This document shows, piece after piece, positions 8,261 through 16,224 of a stretch of 64,000 nucleotides of DNA. Numbering within the stretch: the stretch's first letter is position 1; each line of letters starts with the position of its first letter. The DNA lies in assembly GCF_000801955.1 (NCBI RefSeq), contig NZ_JSZO01000019.1:114665-178664 (forward strand). Direction: 5' to 3'. A model generated the notes under the pieces. The model saw only the letters and a list, made by a program, of their open reading frames with translations. It ran no database searches and was not told the origin of the DNA. The position numbers and the translations under genes are program-made. This stretch comes from Ralstonia sp. A12 (GTDB taxonomy: Bacteria > Pseudomonadota > Gammaproteobacteria > Burkholderiales > Burkholderiaceae).

Positions 8261-8587
8261 ATGATTTTACACTTGCCTCATGGACAGAATGCTTCCACTG
8301 AGGCTTCCACATGCAAGGTTTTGCCATTGGACCGGGAAGGCGCGCGGCATGTTCATTTGGAGTTCCGCGAGCGGGTCGCACGGGCGACAGAGTGGTCAAC
8401 GGCGTGCGCTGGGCGGTGCGAGAAAGAGCAGTTGGCCTTCTCATTTGTCGAAGACGACAAGTACGCGTTTGCTACGGCATATGGCATCTTCAGTGATTAG
8501 AACCACTCGCTAGACGGCGTCGACGTTGTCGTGGATGCACTGGCTAAACAAGTTGTGCAACAACTTGTCTCTGCCAATGGAGCTTAG
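8261..8587 (+). pseudogene. Gene remnant with in-frame TAG
   Basis: The frame reads as plausible protein (VHLEFRERVARATEWSTACA, then DDKYAFATAYGIFSD), meets TAG at 8498-8500, and continues at once in the same frame as NHSLDGVDVVVDALAKQVVQQLVSANGA before a second stop. Protein-like composition on both sides of the TAG suggests one coding region broken by a nonsense change. The N terminus is not well defined. The family is not recognised. It could instead be a short gene with chance open frame after it. Confidence 0.35.
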
Positions 8588-8758
8588 TGCTCTCTGCACC
8601 TCGCGGTCAAAGTATCGGGCGGTTGCATCTCGCCGCCTGGACCGCCGTTAGGCGCAGAACCACACAGACCCAAGCGTTTTCGGAAACCCCGGCAAAGGTC
8701 CCTCACTCCGCAGCATTTGCGTTGGCATCCCCGCCCGTCCGGGGAAGCGTCAATCTAG

Positions 8759-9037
8759 TTATTGGCTTTCGCCAGCCCGCTCTAAGGCGGTGAGCACTTC
8801 CCACGTATCAGGGTTGATCTGACACCCTTCCAGCACCATCGATACAAACGCACCGATGCCATCCAGAAACCCCGCCCGAAACTCGGGCGGCTGTCGGCTG
8901 GCATAGGCCAGTTCCCAGCGCAGGGTGTCGGGGCGAAGTTGGCGGTGGATGCGCAGGTCTGCCTGTGTGTGGCGCAGGTAGTCTCGCGCAGCCAGGGCGC
9001 CGCTGAAGTAGGCGCGGCGTTGGATGGGGGTCATCAT
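8759..9037 (-). CDS. Small hypothetical protein, 92 residues
   Basis: A soluble protein starting MMTPIQRRAYFSGALAARDYL and ending EVLTALERAGESQ. ATG at 9037 has AGGAGG six bases upstream, a strong ribosome site that settles the start. Its helical, charged make-up and size resemble small antiactivator or adaptor proteins, but no family is recognised with confidence. A GC-rich hairpin (CCCC/GGGG around 8729-8746) lies downstream of the stop. It is preceded by a long, highly structured leader, described separately. Confidence 0.6.
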   Translation of the reverse strand: MMTPIQRRAYFSGALAARDYLRHTQADLRIHRQLRPDTLRWELAYASRQPPEFRAGFLDGIGAFVSMVLEGCQINPDTWEVLTALERAGESQ

Positions 9038-9563
9038 TGGTCGCCTCCTGATCCGGTGGAACAGGGGTGACACCTGGGTGGGGATGGGTAGGACGCGGGG
9101 CGCGTCTCGTCTGCAATAGGCATAAGAGCCTCCGTGAGTATTGACGGGAGGCCCGCCTTCTCATCGCCAGACGAGGGTGGCGGGCCTGACGGCGGGGCTG
9201 GCGAACCGGCACTCACGGCAACCGGCAGACCCGAAGGTCTCCCCACCCGGCCCGCCTTGGTAGACGATGCGCGAGCGCGCCCGAGCGTTACCGCAAAGCG
9301 GCAGCTCGTTGTGAGTGATCTAGGTCGCCAGACCCGGCTGCCGTTGGTGCGGCGGCGGGGCAATTATAGCGACGGGGGAATCTTCCAAGTTCCGATTCTG
9401 CGTATCGGGTTCTGAGCGCCAACAGCTCTGTGCTCACCATACATCCCGATCCAATGCGCGCAGCGTCCGAGCCTCCATCCAGCAGCATTGATTTGCGTAG
9501 CAAGAACCGGAGTGTTGTGCAGCGCCCTGACGCCTACTCTGCGGCTCAGATCATCAAAATGAA
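9038..9563. other. Gene-free structured region between a small gene and the SDR gene
   Basis: No convincing gene is seen in these 526 bases. The part from 9130 to 9370 is unusually rich in inverted repeats: GGCGGGCC beside GGCCCGCC, GCGGCAGC beside GCTGCCG, CCGGCA/TGCCGG and CACTCACGGC/GTGAGTG. It sits upstream (on the minus strand) of the 92-residue gene. A long mRNA leader or attenuator for that gene is possible. Confidence 0.35.
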
Positions 9564-10334
9564 ATGAACATGGCTCTTCTCACTGACAAGGCTGCGATCG
9601 TGACGGGCGCCAGCTCGGGCATCGGCCGTGAAGTGGCAAAGATGTTTGCGAAGGAAGGCGCGAGCGTCGTTCTGGTTGCGCGCCGCGCGGCGCTGCTCGA
9701 CACGCTGGTCGACGAGATTGCCGACTTCGGCGGCAAGGCGGTGGCACTGGCGGGCGACGTGCGGGACGAGCGTTGTGCGAAGCACGCTGTTGAGTTGGCC
9801 GTCGGCCGTTTCGGCGGGCTTGACGTGGCGTTCAACAACGCCGCGACGATGGGAGCGCTCGGTAGCGTCACCGACATCATGCTGGACGGCTGGCGCGACA
9901 CGCTGGAGACCAACCTGACGAGCGCGTTCCTCGGCGCGAAATATCAGATTCCGGCGCTGCTCGCGCGCCGGCACGGCTCGCTGATCTTCACGTCGTCGTT
10001 CGTCGGCTATACGGTTGGCTTTCCAGGGATGGCGGCGTATTCCGCGAGCAAGGCCGCGCTCGTGGGCCTGACGCGCACGCTCGCCGCCGAGTACGGCCCG
10101 TCCGGCTTGCGCGTCAACGTGCTGATGCCGGGCGGTACCGACACCGAGATGGGGCGTGAGGCAGCCAGCACGCCCGAGCAGAAAGCGTTTGTCGAAAGCA
10201 TCCACGCGCTAAAACGGATGGCCAATCCAGAAGAGATCGCCAAGTCGGCGCTGTATCTTGCGTCCGATCTGTCGAGCTTCGTGACGGGTACAACGTTGCT
10301 CGTCGAGGGCGGTGTCTCGATTACTCGCACTTGA
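9564..10334 (+). CDS. Short-chain dehydrogenase/reductase (SDR)
   Basis: A 256-residue classical SDR. It shows the cofactor motif TGASSGIG near residue 14, NNAAT near residue 92, the catalytic Ser region (FTSSFVGYTVG), the active-site YSASK, and the C-terminal FVTGTTLLVEGG. These enzymes reduce ketones or oxidise alcohols with NAD(P)H; the substrate cannot be inferred. Two ATG codons (9564, 9570) are possible and neither has a strong ribosome site. It is followed by a strong bidirectional terminator and then by the left att site, so it is the last gene before the main island. Confidence 0.88.
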   Translation: MNMALLTDKAAIVTGASSGIGREVAKMFAKEGASVVLVARRAALLDTLVDEIADFGGKAVALAGDVRDERCAKHAVELAVGRFGGLDVAFNNAATMGALGSVTDIMLDGWRDTLETNLTSAFLGAKYQIPALLARRHGSLIFTSSFVGYTVGFPGMAAYSASKAALVGLTRTLAAEYGPSGLRVNVLMPGGTDTEMGREAASTPEQKAFVESIHALKRMANPEEIAKSALYLASDLSSFVTGTTLLVEGGVSITRT

Positions 10335-10373
10335 TGTGTCGCGGATCTCCGAGAGGTGAGTTGCCTCGGGGGC

Positions 10374-10451
10374 AACGGTAAAACCTGGGCAATACTGGCA
10401 ATAAAAAACCCGCGAGGCTTTGCAGCATCGCGGGTTTTTTTGGCATCGCTG
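10374..10451. terminator. Bidirectional terminator within a 78-bp repeat, copy 1
   Basis: AAAAAACCCGCGA, a 12-base loop and TCGCGGG plus a T run form a strong terminator usable on both strands. It suits the SDR gene on the plus strand and the HEPN-like gene on the minus strand. The surrounding 78 bp recur at 14497-14575 with one substitution and one T-run length change. Confidence 0.85.
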
Positions 10452-10485
10452 GGCAAGCTTTGCCAGTGAGTTGGTGGACCGAAGG
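10444..10485. repeat. Left attachment-site repeat (attL) of the tRNA-Ala island
   Basis: This stretch matches 38254-38295 in direct orientation. The last 18 bases (10468-10485, GAGTTGGTGGACCGAAGG) are identical and contain the terminal 14 bases of the tRNA-Ala(CGC) gene read backwards. The flank CATCGCT-GGCAA-CTTTGCCA also matches with few changes. A copied tRNA 3' end is the usual scar of site-specific integration. Confidence 0.75.
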
Positions 10486-10615
10486 GCTACCGAACAACCT
10501 CAAATAACCCGCGTGGTTGAGCCAATCGTTTTCCAGCTCCCCGTAACTTGCCCCCAAAATTGCCCCCGTGGCGATCTGCGGCACCGCTGCTAGCGGCGAA
10601 ACTTGCGGACAATCT

Positions 10616-11917
10616 CTAAGTGCGAAATGGGGTACTTGCTGCCATAAGCACCCGCTGCGCAACAAACTGCACGAGCTCAATGTCATGAGCGAGCTGTTCT
10701 GCTTCTTTCGAGAAGGGCAGCAACAGTTCAAACTCGGAATTCTTCGCATCCGTCTTTGTGTGCACGATCTTGCACCGTATCTCATAGATGCGCTCCGCAA
10801 CATCGCTACGCAGATCCGCAGTGAGATTCGCGACCGGAATCTTTTGCTCACAGAGCCCCTTTGCCTTGGACGACAGGAACTCCGACCTGTCTGGGTCAGA
10901 TGTAATGAATTGCCGAAGGTCTTCAGCATCAAGGCATTCAAGCAAAGTTGCGCGCAACTGCGAGCGTTCGTCGCCGAAGGCACCGGATCGGCTGATATGA
11001 ATTGCTGACAAGAGCCGTCCAAGATCTGCATCTCGATCGCCACGGAAGCTCGGATCCTTCAAGACAGATTTGATCTTCCGACGCGCATCCGCTTGAGAGT
11101 ATGTTGGAAAGTAGTATTCAACGACCTGATAGAACGCCAAGAACTGTAAGAGCGGCATTCCCACTGCGCTACGTGCATACCAATACAAGGATATCGGTGC
11201 CGCATCGTATTCATGCGACGGGAATGACACATCAGGCGGGACGTCTGCACGCGCGACTCTTCGCCGCCACGCTCCTGGACGCCGTTCACGGACCAAGGTC
11301 AGTGCGATGTCGTGAATGAGATCGATCTGGAAAGACACAGCATCTGCGACCCGCTTGAGAAGGTCGAGAGCTTTGTCATGTTGATTGATGCCTATAGCAG
11401 TGATGCGCAGCGAAAGCCGCGATTGCGGCCCACGACTCAGTGTCGCAAGCTCCCTTGATGGCTCTCCCAGGGTGACCGTCATTTTTCCGTCTGGTGAGGG
11501 CAGCTCAAGCTGGGGAAGCGACCCGTAGTCGATAAGGTTGGGCGATATCTTGAAAAGACGAGAGAAGAACAGCCGCTGCGTCGGTAGGCCGAGCGTTCGT
11601 ACTGCGGCCTCGATTGTTCCTGTCGAATAGTTGCAGATTGCCTCGAATCCTTGCAGGAATACGAATTTCTCAAAGGGTATTGCCAAGAGCCGCTGATAGC
11701 TGTTGTAGTGCCTACAGTAAACCCAGCGAATATCTCGGCCACACGGCAAACCAAGACGGAAGGTTTGCTGATCCGGCTCAATGCCTTCTGCTTCCTCAAA
11801 TTTTATTTTTTCGGTAGCACATCTGGCCTCCAGCTCCGCACGAACGGCTTTTACATCACCGCTCGACTTCTCTTCGAAGGCAATATCATCCTCTTGAAAC
11901 GGATCAACGTTCGACAT
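10616..11917 (-). CDS. Hypothetical protein with C-terminal HEPN-like Rx4H motif
   Basis: A 433-residue protein with no recognised N-terminal domain. The C-terminal helical part contains RCKIVH, which fits the R-x4-H signature of HEPN ribonuclease domains, followed by a helix (LLLPFSKEAEQLAHDIELVQFVAQRVLM) typical of the last HEPN helix. HEPN proteins often act as toxins or RNases in phage defence and toxin-antitoxin systems; here the motif is the only support. It stands alone on the minus strand, first inside the left att repeat. Most similar-sized proteins of this type are described as Apea-like HEPN; that placement is tentative. Confidence 0.5.
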   Translation of the reverse strand: MSNVDPFQEDDIAFEEKSSGDVKAVRAELEARCATEKIKFEEAEGIEPDQQTFRLGLPCGRDIRWVYCRHYNSYQRLLAIPFEKFVFLQGFEAICNYSTGTIEAAVRTLGLPTQRLFFSRLFKISPNLIDYGSLPQLELPSPDGKMTVTLGEPSRELATLSRGPQSRLSLRITAIGINQHDKALDLLKRVADAVSFQIDLIHDIALTLVRERRPGAWRRRVARADVPPDVSFPSHEYDAAPISLYWYARSAVGMPLLQFLAFYQVVEYYFPTYSQADARRKIKSVLKDPSFRGDRDADLGRLLSAIHISRSGAFGDERSQLRATLLECLDAEDLRQFITSDPDRSEFLSSKAKGLCEQKIPVANLTADLRSDVAERIYEIRCKIVHTKTDAKNSEFELLLPFSKEAEQLAHDIELVQFVAQRVLMAASTPFRT

Positions 11918-12008
11918 GTGAGCAGCGATATTAAATGTTTAGCTACGTTCCCGATATTCTAGCGCTCGCCTACATTCCGCGAACTTGCGTCCGGCAAGCA
12001 ATAGCTTG

Positions 12009-12734
12009 CTAACAATGGAGTTCGTTCATCCGCTTACGGATGTAGTTCAGGTTGTCCCGCCACGGAGACATCTGCTGCGTCGTAACAGACAGCCGCAAAA
12101 TGCCGTCTCGGTCCGTCTTAAGACGCGCGCACTCCGCATTGACGGCGCTGACTTGCTGCTGAATAGCGATCTGCTCGGCCGCCTGGTCTCGATCTCGTTG
12201 CGCCATGCGTTGATCCCACTGACGCGCAAGTTGCTCTTCGGCCCGCTTCGCCGCTGCCGCAGCCTCTTCCATCTCACGCTGACGGGCATTGCCTAGCGGC
12301 TGAGCAGCAGGGTTACCAGCAAGCGCGCGCATTGCCTGTCCGCACGGCGCCTCCGTATAGACCGTCTGTCCGTTGATTACGCATTTGTTGACGCCAGTCG
12401 GAGGCGCGGCTGTGGGTGCCGTGGGCTGCTGCACCACGCTAACGGGTTGGCGCTGTGGGGGTGCTGTGATGGGAGCCGGCTGCGTTGAGACGGCCTGCTG
12501 GCCCGGCACTGCTGCGCCATTACCGGTGAGGCGTAATTGCTTGGCAGCGATGTAGATGACGAGAAGGACGGCAACCCAGACCATCAAAGAGATGGTCCAG
12601 TGCACTCCCTGCCCTGCGCCCCGGGGTGATTTGCCATACCAGCGGGCGTATTCCTTCTGCCAGTCGGGATTTCTCAGTTGCGGCTCTCGGCGATCCCGGT
12701 ACCAATCGCGCTCTTGTACTCCCACGACCCTCAC
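12009..12734 (-). CDS. Membrane protein with DUF4124-like module and coiled coil
   Basis: A 241-residue protein. A short charged N terminus is followed by one membrane segment (ISLMVWVAVLLVIYIAAKQL) near residues 48-67. Then come a Pro/Gln/Thr-rich linker and a small module KCVINGQTVYTEAPCG, which resembles the DUF4124 motif in envelope proteins (K-C-x-x-x-G-x-x-x-Y-x-x-x-x-C). The C-terminal half is an alpha-helical coiled coil rich in Glu, Arg, Gln and Ala. The GTG start directly follows an AAAGGGGG ribosome site. It probably sits in the inner membrane with the tail in the periplasm. Function unknown. Confidence 0.65.
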   Translation of the reverse strand: MRVVGVQERDWYRDRREPQLRNPDWQKEYARWYGKSPRGAGQGVHWTISLMVWVAVLLVIYIAAKQLRLTGNGAAVPGQQAVSTQPAPITAPPQRQPVSVVQQPTAPTAAPPTGVNKCVINGQTVYTEAPCGQAMRALAGNPAAQPLGNARQREMEEAAAAAKRAEEQLARQWDQRMAQRDRDQAAEQIAIQQQVSAVNAECARLKTDRDGILRLSVTTQQMSPWRDNLNYIRKRMNELHC

Positions 12735-12844
12735 CCCCTTTGTGGCGGCTTGTTAATTTTCTGCTGCAATTTATATCAAACATAATGCGCCGGCCGGGAA
12801 AGCGCCTCTTCCGGCCCGCTCGGGGGGACACAGGCAAAAAACAC

Positions 12845-13133
12845 CCGTGGTTCCGTGGCATACCTCTCCCATCGCCCGCTAAGCCTTACGCTACAACGAA
12901 TTTGCCTCCCATGGAATGCCACGAAATGGGGTGTGGCACGCCTCCAATTCCGTGGCCCAAAAAATAGGCACCCCATCGAAACCGTGGCACGGCCCTTCCC
13001 TGTTTTCTCACCGCTTTCTTTCTCGTTCTCTTTGATTTTTAAAGGAAAAAAGGAAAGAAGTAGGGACGGCAGGCAAAAGGGCCGTGTGGCGGATTGAACC
13101 GAAACCGTGGCATTTTGGAGCAAAATCGTGGCA
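12845..13133. repeat. Iteron-like cluster of CCGTGGCA motifs
   Basis: The 668-bp gap between two minus-strand genes holds no convincing gene. It contains at least seven copies of (C)CGTGGCA or a one-base variant: 12853-12860, 12917-12923 (inverted), 12932-12938, 12950-12956, 12982-12989, 13105-13112 and 13127-13133, often preceded by AAA. An AT-rich stretch (13140-13160) follows. Repeats this dense resemble iterons of a plasmid origin or multiple operator sites. No replication initiator gene is nearby. Confidence 0.5.
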
Positions 13134-13321
13134 CCACTTTCATTATAAATCAAAGGGTTAGGCTAAGAACTACACGGAACCACGGGTTTTTTCAGTTTAC
13201 GTGGGCACTGGTGGAGCGAATCAGAAAGCAGCGTGCATATGCCTAGCGTTGCATGCGGCTGCACTGGCACGCGGCGCGGCGAGCAAAGGCCGCCTGAGAT
13301 CGGCGCAACATGGGACGCGAA

Positions 13322-13360
13322 AAAGCCCGCACAGGGCGGGCTTCTTAGGATCATGGCGGC
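13322..13360. repeat. Terminator-like hairpin repeat (matches 14423-14460)
   Basis: AGCCCGC-ACA-GGGCGGGCT is a GC-rich stem; together with the trailing GGATCATGGCGGC it recurs at 14423-14460 with a few substitutions. The repeat lies beyond the stop of the zinc-ribbon gene and could end its transcript. Two such shared hairpins in the same order (this one and the 78-bp repeat) suggest patchwork assembly of the island. Confidence 0.55.
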
Positions 13361-13402
13361 TAGGCGCCGCTGCGGTGTACGACGTGCCTTTGTCGACTGG
13401 CG

Positions 13403-13687
13403 CTAGGCCACGTGAGGATTTACCTCTATCAACCGCCTCGCCACTCCGCTACTGATGACAACGCCGCAGCATGCGCACACGCCATTGTCGGTCTTGCTTC
13501 CACACGCTGGACAGAACCACTGGCCGATATCAAAGGACGCCGGCGTACGCGACAAACCTGGAGCGCCAGCCACGAGCGCCTCAAAGTGCTGTCGAAGCGC
13601 CTGACTAAATAACGATTTGCTCGACGAACACTGCAGCTCTCCGTGAGGAGCACTGACGAGCGGTGCGCAACAGTATGGGCAGTACAT
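13403..13687 (-). CDS. Small double zinc-ribbon protein
   Basis: About 94 residues from the chosen ATG. It has a CPYCCAP pair near the N terminus and a second set, CPACGSKTDNGVCACCG, near the C terminus: two CxxC-type treble-clef or zinc-ribbon knuckles. The start is uncertain because a longer frame opens up to 13792 and no clear ribosome site distinguishes them. It follows the SMI1/KNR4 gene on the same strand. Zinc-ribbon proteins of this size usually bind nucleic acid or protein partners. Role unknown. Confidence 0.5.
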   Translation of the reverse strand: MYCPYCCAPLVSAPHGELQCSSSKSLFSQALRQHFEALVAGAPGLSRTPASFDIGQWFCPACGSKTDNGVCACCGVVISSGVARRLIEVNPHVA

Positions 13688-13811
13688 AGATTGCAGCGGT
13701 ACCCGTAAGTGAATGCTTTGCGATGGAAACAATGAGTGACCGGCTGAATCCGCACCCCAGAGCGGCCGGCCGGAATACTCAAATGCGAGCACACAGTGCG
13801 TTGCAGATGGT

Positions 13812-14246
13812 TCACGCCGGTCCGTACTTGGCGATATCGGCGCGATAGACGTCTATGATTTTCGCCCCCACAACTTCAAACGTGCCTTCCATGTGGTGGT
13901 GGTAGGCAATGATTTCTCCCGGCCGCTTCCAGTTGATGCCCCACGCTTCGTCGCTGCTGGAAAAACCAAAGAAGATGTATGGCCGAAAATCCAAACCGGG
14001 CCATACTCCAGCCCACTCCTCCCAGAAATGCTTCGTCGTCGTAACAAGTGACCCAATGGAGTCCTCATCCCTGAGAGACAGGAGGTACTTTGCATTGCCA
14101 ACGCTTTCTCTAATTCCGTCGGTTTCCGAGTAGAGCGCTCGGAGTTCTTGTGGAAAGCTGACGTTCAAAGTTGCTTCAACGTCGACAATTGCTTGGACGG
14201 ATGCAGAAGGAGCAAAGTGCCAATGGGGAAAGAGGTCTTTCAGCAT
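13812..14246 (-). CDS. SMI1/KNR4 (SUKH) family immunity-type protein
   Basis: A 144-residue single-domain protein with the SUKH pattern: an early helix AIVDVEATLNVSFPQELRALY, the acidic turn SETDGIRE, then a beta-rich half (YIFFGFSSSDEAWGINW). SUKH proteins are best known as immunity proteins that bind and neutralise polymorphic or contact-dependent toxins. No toxin or Rhs gene is visible nearby, so this is an orphan immunity gene, a common feature of islands. A minus-strand zinc-ribbon gene follows. Confidence 0.8.
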   Translation of the reverse strand: MLKDLFPHWHFAPSASVQAIVDVEATLNVSFPQELRALYSETDGIRESVGNAKYLLSLRDEDSIGSLVTTTKHFWEEWAGVWPGLDFRPYIFFGFSSSDEAWGINWKRPGEIIAYHHHMEGTFEVVGAKIIDVYRADIAKYGPA

Positions 14247-15114
14247 GTCTCTGCGTTCGAGTTAGCGAGTGGAGGCAGATTCTACTGTTTGCAATGTAGC
14301 TGATCTTTTCGACCAATCGATCCTCGCCGCCTTCGACTCTGAGTGGATCAAACGCTCTGACTACAACTGGCCGAACTCGGCCCGTCGGTGACCCTTGGGT
14401 ACTCCTGATACCCCAAAGAATTAGCCCGCACAAGGCGGGCTTCGTGGGATCTTGGCGGCAAGTGGTTCTCCGGGGTAGTGACTTGCCCCCGGATGTCAAC
14501 GGTAAAACCTGGGCAATGCTGGCAATAAAAAACCCGCGAGGCTTTGCAGCATCGCGGGTTTTTTTGGCATCGCTGAGACTGGGACGATTTCTTTGCATCG
14601 CCCTGAACCCATATCTTTGCGCCTTGGCACAGTGACATAAGGGATTGCGGCTCGTCAAGGAACTCGCCTCAGAACCATATCTGTGCACTTTGCTCTGACG
14701 AGCCGTAATTCACTGCACGTTGTCGCGAACCTCGATCCTGCTTCGGTTGATGCCCTGCGGCGAAGCGCAAAATTCGGCGTCGTATCTCGCATCTCCGGTC
14801 CGCGAAAGGCACTAGACTGAACGCATCCGAAGGAGTCGAAATGGGTCAGATAAAATTTTTGGGGGGCCCAGCTCAGCGGATGCAAAGCCGCCCAAGGTCG
14901 TGGTTCGCCGTTCGCGCACTAAGCCCATACGAATGGCCACACCCGAGATGAAGGAACAATTGTGTGCCAACGCTAGAGTTTCACGGCGTCGCACACTCCC
15001 CGAACTCCCGGAGTGCAGCGAGACAAGTCTGACTGGGCGTCGGCGCAGCCGGGTGACGATCCTCCATGCCGGGCGTAGCTCCTCCACGTGAAGCATCACG
15101 TTTTGGGAAATCGC
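14247..15114. other. Gene-poor stretch with repeats, no convincing gene
   Basis: These 868 bases hold two hairpin repeats (14423-14460 and 14497-14575) but no persuasive coding region. An open plus-strand frame around 14860-15091 has some protein-like text (KPIRMATPEMKEQLCANARV) but no ribosome site and an Arg-rich end, so it may be a gene fragment. The homopolymer-rich run AAAATTTTTGGGGGGCCC (14852-14869) could be a junction. Confidence 0.4.
14497..14575. repeat. 78-bp terminator repeat, copy 2
   Basis: Near-identical to 10374-10451 (one substitution, one extra T), including the AAAAAACCCGCGA hairpin. After CATCGCTG the similarity stops, whereas copy 1 continues into the att sequence. It serves as a terminator for nearby genes and records a duplication or recombination event 4.1 kb from copy 1. 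Confidence 0.85.
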
Positions 15115-15765
15115 ATGTGTGCCACCCGCTTTATCTCTCCGGCCGAAGCTGCCTTCATGGCCAGAGCTACTGAACATGAGATCAACCGGCTCTTCGCCGA
15201 CGAGGTACTGGCGCCCGCGCTAACTGACGATTGGCGTGCACAAGGACTTGTGCCGCTGGTAGCTCCGTTAACCAGCTTCTGTCTCGCCACGTGCGGTGAC
15301 CTGACGCCGTCGGCTCAAGCGCGGGTTATTCGCACGCTAACCGAACGCGTCGAAGCCCACCAAGACTTTGAGCTTTTCCTAGGACTTCACGAGCAGCTGG
15401 GCTCGACTGATTTTGATTGGACCGTGGCCTGGTCCTGCCTCGTCGTGGACATGTGGCCTTTCGTAGTCGAGTCGCTGAGACGAGCGGTCCAGATCGCACA
15501 CGCCAGAAGCGTCATCCGGTCGGACCCCGAGGTGATGGGGGGAATGCCGTGTTTTTCCGGTACGCGATTGCCCGTTGCAAACCTACTCGCGCTGAAGCGA
15601 GGTGGGCTCGGATACGCGGCGCTGCAATCGGCATATCCCTTTCTCACAGAGCAGCTCATGGAAGCCGCCGAGGTCTACGAAAGAGTGTCTGGGGAACTCA
15701 GCAAAGTAACGACGTTCGAACAAGCAAATCCCAAAGGGAAGCTGATTCGCAGGAACGTGGTTTAA
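15115..15765 (+). CDS. DUF433-domain protein with unique N-terminal half
   Basis: A 216-residue protein. The C-terminal third matches DUF433: DPEVMGGMPCFSGTRLPVANL, then a helix with QSAYPFLTEQLMEAAEVY. DUF433 is a small winged-helix-like domain usually found as the antitoxin beside a PIN-like toxin (DUF5615). Here it is fused to about 130 residues of unrecognised helical sequence, and no PIN partner follows. The ATG at 15115 is chosen over a GTG at 15088; neither has a clear ribosome site. It may be a free-standing regulator or an orphan antitoxin. Confidence 0.65.
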   Translation: MCATRFISPAEAAFMARATEHEINRLFADEVLAPALTDDWRAQGLVPLVAPLTSFCLATCGDLTPSAQARVIRTLTERVEAHQDFELFLGLHEQLGSTDFDWTVAWSCLVVDMWPFVVESLRRAVQIAHARSVIRSDPEVMGGMPCFSGTRLPVANLLALKRGGLGYAALQSAYPFLTEQLMEAAEVYERVSGELSKVTTFEQANPKGKLIRRNVV

Positions 15766-16224
15766 GCAAAATGGTTCGAATCAAGTTATTGAATAACTGG
15801 TGACGACCCAAAGTTGGGGGTAGCGCCGCGACGTTGACGTCAACGCCTAGAATCAGGTGCACCTTAGACAGCGCAATCCTGTCGAGAGTGGGTCAGTTCA
15901 TCCACTTGCAGAACGCTTGTTGCTGGGCCCAATAGGACACATTACAACAACCACTGTTATCGGAAGCGCGTCGCTTTCAGTTCGCCCAGGGTTCTTTGTC
16001 TCGGTTTCCCATTCATCCCAGCGATTGCCAAAGAGTGCGCTTGCTTTGCCGCAACATCATATGCCTCATCCGGTGACAAGTTCGCCTCTCTCAGCCGGAA
16101 CTATTTCAGTCGCAATATCGGCGCACCGCCTCAGCTTGCTTTCCCTATAATATTGGCGAAACAAATAGCCAATATCAGCCGACACAGAAGAATCCGCGGC
16201 ATCTACTGACAAGAGGGGGGGGAC
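15766..16224. other. Gene-free leader before the caspase operon
   Basis: The 459 bases between the DUF433 gene and the caspase operon contain no convincing gene; an open frame at 15857-16150 has low-complexity His/Ser/Leu text and no ribosome site. The last 80 bases hold a promoter and operator (separate entry). Confidence 0.45.
16146..16175 (+). promoter_or_regulatory. -10 box and 8-bp inverted-repeat operator of the caspase operon
   Basis: TATAAT (16146-16151) is a consensus -10 box. It overlaps an exact inverted repeat ATATTGGC (16150-16157) and GCCAATAT (16168-16175) separated by 10 bases. The operator lies where a bound repressor would block the polymerase. No clear -35 box is seen. The regulator is not encoded next door. 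Confidence 0.5.

Noticed and set aside
8498..8500. TAG read as pyrrolysine or a programmed readthrough
   Set aside because: No pyrrolysine genes or readthrough context are seen; ordinary gene decay is simpler.
14860..15091. Possible gene ending in TILHAGRSSST
   Set aside because: No ribosome site and an Arg-rich tail; at best a fragment, so left in the region description.
15857..16150. Open frame of 97 codons before the caspase operon
   Set aside because: Low-complexity Ser/His/Leu text, no ribosome site, no motif, and it runs into the promoter and operator.
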